A stretch of DNA of 24,067 nt from Rostrohypoxylon terebratum. Its lineage: Eukaryota > Ascomycota > Sordariomycetes > Xylariales > Hypoxylaceae. Shown here piece after piece: positions 10,801 to 19,412 of the stretch. The notes beneath the pieces were generated by a model. The model searched no databases. It was given only the letters and a program-made list of their open reading frames with translations, and was not told where the DNA came from. Every line of letters starts with the position of its first letter. Position 1 is the stretch's first letter. The position numbers were made by a program, and so were the translations under genes. The stretch is taken from the NCBI GenBank assembly GCA_022497145.1, contig MU386068.1:1-24067 (forward strand). Direction: 5' to 3'.

Positions 10801-11257
10801 GTGTCAGCATTGCCCACCTGGAAAATCGTATCGCCGGCGCCTTGCAACTAGGATCGAAGGAGGAGTTCCGACTTTACCTATTCATGTACGCGAAACGAAT
10901 TGGAGCGGAAGGCCATCGCGGAAAAGTTGAAGAACTCCTCAACAGTTTGCTAGGTGGGGTCCTGCAAGACAAAAAAGGAGGGGGCGAAGCGGAAGGTAAA
11001 GGCTGGTATAGCAAAGGAGATAACATCTGTGGTTGGGATCGAAAGGAGCTGCTTAAAGGAGTGGTGATGATTCTAGGTAAGCATCCCTTGTCGCAGTCGC
11101 GCTATCCATCCCACTTTTATATTGTGCTCAACAATTATTAACTCTTCATCTAGGGAAATACAGGGAACTACAACGCCTGACTGTACAATATGGACGGATC
11201 CTCAACCTCACGATGGAGGATGATATAGCGAGCGACGCTATGACAGTTGATGCATAA
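7894..11257 (+). CDS. hir1: Histone chaperone HIRA / HIR1 (HIR complex WD40 subunit)
   Basis: Four exons, 7894-7930, 8006-8080, 8143-11076 and 11154-11257, give 1049 residues; introns are 75, 62 and 77 nt. The start MRIIKPSWLSH is the typical N-terminus of the family. Residues 1 to about 380 form WD40 repeats (for example HVRVWS, KVVIWSGH, SIKIFRF, TLSIWNT). A low-complexity linker follows, holding the B motif RVTITKDGKKRVAPMLIS at about 497-515, which in HIRA proteins contacts the chaperone Asf1, and a basic/acidic patch NKRKAIVVEGEEDEE near 571. The C-terminal Hira domain spans about 690-920 (RAIILVTGSKRFWAAACEDGSLYTW). The protein is nuclear and deposits H3-H4 outside replication, repressing histone genes and maintaining silent chromatin. 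It lies head-to-tail about 1 kb downstream of CDK1. The gene is intact. Confidence 0.93.
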
Positions 11258-12198
11258 ATGCGATGTTACTACTATTAAAAAGGGGGAGTTACTAGGTTGT
11301 GAATTGTGAATTGCGAATGGGAAGGGGCGTTCAGATACCTGATCTTGAGATGTAGGTACCAACCAATCAACACCGTCCTAATTGTTCGGTAATCAATACC
11401 TCCAGTCAGTACCGTAGCTACTTGTACTATAGCTTCTTCAATCCATAAGGGCCTTGAGTGTGCTGGCGTTTGATTAGTCACATGATTGACTAGTGTCTGG
11501 AACGTGATCTGATTTGTGTTGGGTGGCAGGTGACAGTCCGAAGTTATCGGTACTGAACGGAAGATAGCGCGGCCGGTGAAATATGGTTTGGTGTAGCATC
11601 CGGTAGGAAGTCGCGTATGACCTCCTTTTACCAGGTCGTTTCCCAAGCGGCTACCAATGGATAAGGCACCAAGCTTATTTGTTTGCCCCCAGTATGAAAA
11701 CAATCCACGACTTCCAATCTCATCAAACGAACCACAGGTACAGTCTCTTCTTCCATGAAACAACACTAAACCCACCACCCATTTCCATGGTAAAAAAACA
11801 ACATCCTATCAACCTCATCGTTTACCTGGACTGTTCACTTCACTATCCTTTTTCGTTTGCCTCTTTCTTCCACGAGATACACTCTTTTCTCATTTCCCCT
11901 TCGCGTTTACTTCCATCATACCTCAACCGTATCACGTCTTGCCGATAAATTCATCCACCGTTTGTGTTCATTCCTACCGCCAATTTCGCGCGCTGTGTCA
12001 ATCAGGTCCTTCACTTTACGTGTTTGCCTCGTTCGATTCTCAATCGTCCTTGTAAGTGTTCCAGTATTTTTTCCCACAATCACATCACCCATCGTCCCTC
12101 CCTTTGGTTTTTATGGCGTAAAAATCAATAGTCCGAACCATCAATCCCATATCTGCTTCGATTTCCACTAAGATATCAAAGAATGAGTAGAATCGAAC
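11258..12198. promoter_or_regulatory. HIRA 3' flank and long pyrimidine-rich leader of the GT15 gene
   Basis: No credible gene is visible. From about 11740 to 12180 the + strand is strongly C/T-rich, as in fungal promoters and leaders. A consensus splice donor GTAAGT lies at 12052-12057, and AG candidates precede the start codon, so a 5'UTR intron is possible. A two-codon ATG GCG TAA occurs near 12113. Confidence 0.45.
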
Positions 12199-12236
12199 AT
12201 GTCTCAATCCCATTCTCGCAACGTTGGTGGGCGTAG
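12183..12236 (+). promoter_or_regulatory. Upstream ORF overlapping the GT15 start codon
   Basis: An ATG at 12183 in a good context (A at -3) opens a 17-codon frame ending in TAG at 12234-12236. This overlaps the presumed start at 12199 in another frame. If transcribed and not spliced out, it would be expected to lower translation of the downstream gene. Its presence is seen in the sequence; its effect is inferred. Confidence 0.45.
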
Positions 12237-14105
12237 TAGTTCTGGGCTCAATGTCCGACCGACCGGTGCTAGAGGCCATACTCCTTCGTGGTCGCGCGAT
12301 TCAAACGAAGATCCTATTTCTTCTCTTCGTCTGACGCCACGAGAAGATGAAGTCGTTCAAGCTAGACCTCCAGATGACGAAGTCCAACCGATTCGTAACA
12401 ACGTCCGAGGTTCCTGGTGGAGATTTGTGCCACGTAGAGTCAGGTACGTATATCGATCGATATTTCCCTGGGTGAACCGTATGTTAATAATACCACCTCC
12501 TGGTGAAGGCCTTTCTCTTTCCGACGAGCTGCCATCCTGGTCTTACTTATCGTTCTTCTTGGCGCAAGTTGGCTTCGTACTACCAAGGATTTGGGAATAT
12601 TCAACACCGAAAAACCGGCCTTGATCGACGCCTATGTTCCCTCTATGCTGGATCCCCCTACAAGCGATACTATTCAAGGCGAAGTTAGTCAGCCAGTCGA
12701 CTGGCTCCATGAGAACACTTTCTTGAACTTAGACGATCTTTCCACGCAGCAGGTGCACTCGTTAATTGTCACACGTCCAAAGGCCGCTCTCATCTCTTTG
12801 GTGCGCAACGAAGAGGTTGAAGAGATGGTTGCTAGCATCGTTCAGGTAGAGGCTCGATTCAACGAGCGTGAAACTCATCAGTATGATTGGGTCTTTTTCA
12901 ACAATGAAGAATTCACAGAAGAATTCAAAGAAGCTGTGTCTAAGGCGACGTATTCCCAATGCTACTTTGAACGTGTTGATGAATATAATTGGGCCATTCC
13001 TGAGTTCATCGATGTAGCTCGGTTCGATGCCGGTCGCCAATTCATGGGTCGAATTGGAGTCGGTAAAGCATGGCTTCAGAGCTATCATCATTTGTGCCGT
13101 TGGGATGCAGGGCTCTTTGCATTGGAAAAGCGTCTTCATAATTACGACTGGTTTTGGCGAATCGAACCTGGGGTAAGTTAGCCTCTTCACTTATGAAATT
13201 TCCACACACTTCTCTTCTTCAAATTTCTAACAGAATCGTCGCAGGTGATGTACCATTGTGATGTCAATTATGACGTATTCCGATTCATGCAAGAGACCAA
13301 TATGTCGTATGGTGTCAACATAGGTATTCTCGATGATGCTCGATCTTTCCCGTCTCTCTGGGAACGTACCAAAGAGTTTATCGACAAAAACGGAGAGCTG
13401 ATACATCCCAAGGCCGATCTCGAATGGGTGCTACACGACTCGAATGGAGAATATAATAATCGTCAATTTTATTCGAATTTCGAAATTGGCTCTCTGAAAT
13501 TCTTCCGCGGCGAAGCATACCAGGCTTATTTCAATCATCTGGATCGAACCGGCGGTTTCTATTATGAACGATATGGCGATGCACCTGTCCACACTCTTAG
13601 TGTTGCTATGTTCTTGCCCAGAAATCAAATTTGGTACTTCCGCGATATTGGTTATGCGCATGGCCTTTGCGAGCAATGCCTGCTTCGACCAGTGCCCGAA
13701 TCAGAAACGAACGACCAAGTGTCCCGACATGTGGAACAGCAGCCCAGGGGAAGCGACGCAAAGATGATACTTACAGAGACAATTGTGGTGGGACCATTGG
13801 AGACCTTTGGTAGCAAGCGTCGACATTGGGACGAAGTGGCCCGAGATGTTAAACGCCAGATGGGAATACCACATCTTGCATGTGGGTATACAAGCAGTGC
13901 GATTGACAATAACAATTCCAAATTGGTACCGTTTGAATCGAAGCAGCGCAAACCTTCGGATCCGTTCAATCGTAAGTTCCTAGGGGGTAGTTGGCTCATT
14001 AGAAAGAACAAGATGTCTGATTTCAATAGTGATACAGGGAATACTGCAGACAGTGATGATGTTGGGTACGTTCTGGATGGTAGAGAAACTAATCCCATCC
14101 AATAG
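12199..14105 (+). CDS. GT15 (KRE2/MNT1/KTR family) alpha-1,2-mannosyltransferase, divergent
   Basis: Exons 12199-12443, 12509-13172 and 13245-14105 encode 589 residues. The introns are 65 nt (GTACGT...GAAG) and 72 nt (GTAAGT...CTAACAG...GCAG). The topology is type II: a hydrophilic cytosolic tail of about 88 residues, then a membrane anchor AAILVLLIVLLGASWL at 89-104, then the catalytic lumenal domain. Family motifs include LISLVRNEEVEEM, YDWVFFNNEEF, SYHHLCRWDAG, YDWFWRIEP, QFYSNFEIGSL (Glu383, the position of the proposed nucleophile), GGFYYERYGDAPVH and DIGYAH (His442, metal-ligand position). Such Golgi enzymes add alpha-1,2-mannose to O- and N-glycans using GDP-mannose and Mn. The usual EPD reads EPG, and HxPFxxCP reads HGLCEQCL. 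A tail of about 140 residues follows the conserved domain. Alternatively, a 40 nt intron (14066-14105) removes the stop and extends the protein to 14265 (629 residues). Confidence 0.82.
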
Positions 14106-14265
14106 AGGCGCACCCTTCAATGCGTTCATCAGAGCAATGCTCTTCACATCCATTACCATAGTTGTGTTTTGGGGTCTGCCTTGGACTGTCAACAAGTTTA
14201 TTTCTCGGAAAATTGAGAGTCACTCACATGATTTGCAAGGCGGCGCGAAGCTCGTCATTGAGTAA

Positions 14266-16631
14266 GCCAACTGGTGAAGTAACCGACAGCCCTGGAGATC
14301 TGGATGTGGCTTTGATGGATTTTCTTTGTGTTCTTTTTTTTTTCTTCTTTTCGTATTTGTGTGATGGCGATCATCAACTGCCGCCGTGTTATCTCGCACA
14401 CCACCGTTGTTAGTGATTGAGCTATTGAAATTTTCGAAAGCTCAGATCAGCCGTCTATTTGCGATATTAGGCCGATTTTCAGGCTTCACAATACTCGTTT
14501 TCCTCAACATACACATCAAGATTTCGATTCAGTCTACAACAACAAGATAAGTAAAATCTTAGATCATCGGCCGCGAGGCCCGGGGAGTTCCGGTTCCGAG
14601 AAAGTTTCACCTTCTGATATCTCGATCGTCAAATTCCCTCAAATTCCCTCCAGGTACCAAGCCACTACCCTGATGCTGTCTAGGTACATGCCTTCCAAGT
14701 TACGTACCTTCGGTTTAGGCAACTTCGAAGTCGTATCACGCCATTTCGTTACTGTGGCAATTTCCCAAAGTTTACAGTCGCTACGTGCTTGACTAGGAAG
14801 TAGCGCGACTACGGCGCGACCGCAGCAATCTTAAATTCCATTACGACAGGGCGTCTTGCATACGAATGATGCTTACATGACATAACAGCTTTTAAGACTA
14901 GAAGTTTGGGGATTTGAAAATGGTATCCTTTATGTCACATACGACCTACTAGGTATGGAATGGGCTGTTTCACAAGGCTTGTCACTTTATTATGATTAAA
15001 TAAAGTTATTCAATTCAAATATTCTTTTTTAAAAAGTTATAATCTATCTCGAGTGGCCTCGAACCGTAGTCTGCGCCCATCTCGGCCCAAACTAGACCCG
15101 TGGTACATGATGATTGAGTAAAGATCTAGTTCCGAGGCATACTTTTAAAGTAATACTCTTACCGTACGTATATATGTTGAATTACAAGGGCGCTGTAACA
15201 GTTGTTTTTGAATTCGGGAAAATATATAGTAAATGTACCTACCTACCACGGGATTCAACCTTACCTAACGTTGCCACCATAAGCCTCCCCTAATCGTGGA
15301 AGCTGTCATGGTAATAGTACCGGTAGTAATCATTATAGCAACTGGTGTCGCTACGGCTTTCTTCCTGTTCCCTTGCCCTTGCTGCAATCTTTGCCGCGGT
15401 CACTTCTCTTTACTCTGCCGTCGCAGTCGGAGTCGGAGTCGTTGCACTCTTTGGCGGTCGACATGAGGATATGACCTTCGTATCTGCCACCACACCTGTT
15501 GCAAGACGTCTCTCTGTAATTCTCGTACTTATTGTTGTCGTAGCTTGGGCAGGTATTCGCAGGTATGGCGGCGTGTATTATATAGATTCTGAAGAAGATC
15601 CCCTCTGAAGGAGATGGAGAACTGAAGGAACCTTCGGATCAGAGGATTATCGGCTGACGTTGAACTAATTCCAAGCTGTCCCCTTCGGGCGCCGGCTTGA
15701 ATCACGTTCGTACAGCGCTTCGGCGATACCACACCGGACTGGGCCTCCCAGCACATCCAAAATCGTACCAATAATTCTGATTCAGTTAGCTCTTAGCTTG
15801 CACGAGACGACTTCAAGAAGAAAATTGACAGGCGAGCCTTGTTGGAGATGGAAGAGTAGAGATCACAACGTTGTTGGCAGTTTCCGCTCGGTAGTTAATA
15901 GGGGTGTGTCGCAAGGATAGTGGCGACCCTGGCATAATTGTTGGTTGATTGCTGGTTGATTGTTGAAAAATTCTATCTTTTGCGGAAGCCTGAGCTATAA
16001 ATTGGGGGTGTATTTGAGGGAACTGGTTTTATAGCCGGACGAAGCCCATTTCAATGTGCCTGGGCTTTCAGCACCGGGGTTCCGACGCCTTCGGCAGGCC
16101 TCGGTAAGTCTCGACCGTCCGGAGTACGGTTAACAACAGGCTCCAACGACATCTGATATCCGAAAATGTCTTAGTCACTCCGTAGTAAGTGTTAAAATCA
16201 ATCCCCTCCCGTTTTGCCATCAGCCAGAGACCATTTATGAAACGACTGGTTCAGGTAGGTGGGTGGTGGAGAAGGGGGATGCTATGTCGTGCCCGAAAAC
16301 AGACATTGACTGGGGCTGTTTTCACAGCCAAACCAAGCCTATTCTGATGCAGCCGAATTGACAAGCCAACCCACTCGGCTGCTCGAATTAGTACTCCGTG
16401 TTGCGACAATCATCCAGCGCACCCTCTACATCTCACACGATGACAGATCAACATGGTGCTGAAGAGGGGCTATCGATCACAATGGAGTAGGTGAGGGGGC
16501 GGATCCAAAGTCTGATCGATGCGGCAAAGAGGTCACCCACTGGGTTGCTTTGGGACAGACTCGTCCCTGAGTGGCTTGGCTAAGCGCAGCAAGTATAGGA
16601 AATAAGCTGGGTTTTAGAGGCTGGCGGTTCG
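14266..16631. other. Gene-poor region between the GT15 gene and the PAC1 relic
   Basis: About 2.4 kb with no well-supported gene. Short repeats include TCAAATTCCC twice in tandem (about 14628-14650), a pair of TGGTTGATTG words near 15941-15965, TACCTACCTACC at 15237 and three copies of a CTCCGTA/TACTCCG word (about 16117, 16177, 16391). One small possible membrane ORF at 15308-15466 is listed separately. No tRNA or element ends were recognised. Confidence 0.5.
15308..15466 (+). CDS. Possible small membrane protein with CPCCNLC cluster (doubtful)
   Basis: An ATG at 15308 opens 52 codons ending in TGA at 15464. The peptide starts with a strongly hydrophobic stretch (VIVPVVIIIATGVATAFFLF), continues with the cysteine cluster CPCCNLCRGH and ends in a basic RRSRSRSR run. 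The layout of one membrane helix, Cys cluster and basic tail is protein-like, but I recognise no family. The overlapping frame starting with GTG at 15345 is also hydrophobic, so base composition alone may produce such frames here. Low confidence. Confidence 0.2.
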   Translation: MVIVPVVIIIATGVATAFFLFPCPCCNLCRGHFSLLCRRSRSRSRCTLWRST

Positions 16632-18185
16632 TCAATCCGTAAAGATCCTCAGCTTACAGTCCCCCCCCCCGGTGGCAACCACGCAGCGAATTTGCACATC
16701 TTGGGGCTTTCCTACCCCCTTTCCATCTTTCCATCCGTTGAGGAGCCGTGAGGCTTCGTCCTATTGCTTGCTTCCTCGTTCTGCGACTGCTCACGAGTAA
16801 CACCGCTGGCAACTGATTCTATATTCTCCACGTTTCGTACGATGCTCGGTGCCCAACGCAATGAGGTGACGAAGCGCTCGTGCGGATCCCCGATGACCTT
16901 GGCACACCGCCCGTTCTGACTAAGGTCCCAGCACCTTACTGTCTTATCATCTGCCGCCGACAAGAGGTACTTTCCGCCCGCATGGAAGACGAGCGCGCGT
17001 ATCCAGTTGTCATGGCCGACCAGGGTCAGGAAGCAGGTTCCACGCGAGTCCCATAAACGGATCGTCTTGTCCCGGGAGCCGGTAGCCATAAATTCAGCGG
17101 AGCTGCTAGTCTGCGGAGGCTTTTGTAGCCCTGCTATTGATGCAAGGTGCTGGTATGAAGAAGGAGGGGCGAAAGCGCAGCATTCGATATGGTGTTCGTG
17201 ACCAAGCATAGTCAGTTTACTTTCAGTATTGGTAGGAACCGAGATATCCCATAACCGGGCGGCCATGTCGTCTCCAGTAGACAGGAGATAACGGCCGTCA
17301 ATGATGGGAATACATCTCGGACCCAGCCGGCATGCCCATTAAGCGTTCTCACACAATACCCTGTGCTGACATCCCATATCTTCAAAGTCTTATCTCTGCT
17401 CGCGCTGACTAGCAAATTTGCCGAAGAGGGTATAAACCGCACGGCGCTGACGCTGTGATCGTGGCCTGGTAACGTCCAGATATTCTGTCCCAGAGTTTGA
17501 TGGTCAGATCCGAACTGCAGGACGCTAAGAACGTATTGCCTCTCGGACCACCGTAATCAACATCTAGAATCGCTCTAGTGTGCCCTTTTATGGTTCTTTC
17601 GAGCTCACCAACATCCCAGTCCCATATCTTAATCGTGTAATCATCGGAGCCTGTTGCGAGCACTGAGAAGATTGGGTGGAAAGCGATGCAGTTGATAGCG
17701 TTTTGATGTGATTCAAGAGTATATCGGGGAGGCGCTTTGGGAAGCCAAGACGACGGGTCTTTATTGCGCATTGATAATGACAAGGGCGTTGCATTGTCAA
17801 GCTCGGATTGCAGTGCTGCGTTTCGGGACTCGAGATCCATTATCTAGGATGAAATCTCCGTCAGATATCGTGTGATGATGAAGAGGTAGAATTTGTAAAT
17901 GCCTTTTTCTGTAGTCGCACAACACTCGTCCATTTTTTCTCCAACAAACCCTCATACTTCTTGGCCGTAGTGGCGTCGAATTGGTCTTCCCCAAGATTCA
18001 GCTCTGTCTTCAGGGCGGTCGCCGTAGCTGTTAGGTTATTCGCGGCCAGATAGGCAATGATAGACTTGTGCCTGACCTAAACAAATTAGCGCCGCGAAAG
18101 GTGGGATGGAGGGGGAATGGAGGGGGGCCAATGCGATAGCGAGGACATACAGCTCTTCGGCTTGACGACTTGTCAAGAGGTTCAT
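16632..18185 (-). pseudogene. pac1: LIS1/PAC1 (NudF) dynein regulator with two frameshifts
   Basis: Exon 1 (18185-18151) gives MNLLTSRQAEEL; after a 79 nt intron, exon 2 (18071-17903) completes the LisH motif (HKSIIAYLAANNLTATATAL) and the coiled coil. Exon 3 starts at 17843 with IMDLESRNAALQSELDNATP and enters the WD40 propeller (GELERTIKGHTRAILDVDYGG). After SDLTIKLWD (about 17488) the frame shifts, and a short loop normally present before the NIxTLPGHDHSV motif is missing. WD repeats continue in the new frame until about 17300, where a second shift (one base missing before DGRYLLS) moves the frame again. The rest is clean to 16795. A GT-AG intron of 83 nt (16712-16794) then joins in frame to the C-terminus VQIRCVVATGGG...LRIF, stop 16632. 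Intact LIS1 binds dynein for nuclear migration. Two frameshifts suggest a decaying copy; many filamentous ascomycetes have two PAC1 paralogues. Sequencing error is the alternative. Confidence 0.85.
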
Positions 18186-19412
18186 GGTGGCAGTTATTGT
18201 GATACGCCTCGCGAGAGTTACACCCTAAGTTACTTTTTTTACGAGTGTTAGTTAAGCAATATACAGTTTCGGCAGTGCAGTGGCTGGGTGCATTGATAGT
18301 GCTCCCCCATATTTTATAGCGGCAGTAAGCGGAGAATAAGAACGGCTACTAAACGTAAAATCGTCCCGTCACTTCCCGTTATCGACCACAGGTGTCTTTC
18401 GATTGAGAAGTAACGGAGCTTCGTATATATCTAATAGTTCCTTCTAACATTGAAATTTCTGTTTTTCATCTGAGCTATTAGGTAATTACTCGGGCTTCCC
18501 ATAAGAGTTGGTTCTATGGAAAGCGCGATGATACTATATCACCTACAAACGCTTGTGTAACAGCCTTCCTATACGCCTGTATGATGCTATATCCTGAGTG
18601 ACGAAGGTAGACGAAATTAGATTTGTTATTGTTCTTCCCTCTTCGCAGCTTGAGTACGCGTGCCGGACAAAATACTCTTCGACGACAAGCTTTCTGAATA
18701 AACTAAAAACCCATGATGAGGAAAACAAATTGAGGCGTTCTTAGATAATCAGCTTAATAATACATTTTCGGCGAGTTTATCCTGCATCTTCCCATTTAAG
18801 CAATAACGTGGCGACTCCTGTGCTATAATTGGTGATTGATCGTGATTATTAGTCTTAGAAAACGTAGATTACACATAACTAAGGCGAATCTTTTACTAAA
18901 AACTTTAAGGAAGAGTTTAGTTTAAGAGAACGATTGTTTGTAAGTAACAAACGTTTATGTAGATTCTTGGATACCTAGTAATAGGTTTCAAGAGTTTTCT
19001 ACGCGAAAACCCGTTGGGGCTATGAGTGTATTATAAGTCCATTATGTAGATTGACGCTATGCCTCCATTATAACGTGGGGTAGACAGAACCTATTTTACC
19101 GTAACGAACTAGTTCTTACTTCCAATACAACCGTTCTTTAGCGGTAAATAACTCTGGCTAGGTGATGTTTGAAACTGCCCATTTTTCTCCTGTGGCTGTG
19201 TACCTGCTGCTAAGCTAAGGTTACCTGCTAAGCTGGAACTAGCCCTGTACTTGTAAATATTAACAATACCTAAAGAGGGAACATTAAAATTTAAGGTTCC
19301 TTACCCCGGCTGCCCGGTCGAGGTACTTCCCGTATCATTCATACTTTATATTTCCTTTTGCTATCCCATTTATTCCAATTGACCGAAACACTGAATAGTA
19401 ATTCCTACTTCG
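18186..19412. other. AT-rich gene-free region upstream of the HET gene
   Basis: About 1.2 kb, AT-rich, without a convincing coding frame. It contains a near-palindrome AACGATTGTTTG/CAAACGTT at about 18930-18956 and a repeated word TGCTAAGCT near 19207 and 19229. The right end should hold the HET promoter; a TTTATATTT element lies about 70 bp before the start codon. Confidence 0.5.

Noticed and set aside
11275..11778. 167-codon open frame on the minus strand between HIRA and GT15
   Set aside because: No recognisable motif or splice structure, and it overlaps the HIRA 3' flank and the GT15 promoter; judged a chance frame.
13652..14113. 153-codon minus-strand frame, and plus-strand frames with CxxCP words in the same region
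   Set aside because: They overlap the GT15 C-terminal exon. The GT15 frame explains the region because HGLCEQCL aligns with the family HxPFxxCP block by substitutions, so no frameshift is needed there.
15055..15085. GGTTCGAGGCC (minus strand), resembling a tRNA T-loop
   Set aside because: The flanking bases do not pair as a T stem, and no acceptor, D or anticodon arm fits upstream.
15345..15608. 87-codon hydrophobic frame on the plus strand
   Set aside because: It starts with GTG, has no ATG near its beginning, and its second half is repeat-like (GTCGGAGTCGGAGTC) in the overlapping stretch; not supportable as a gene.
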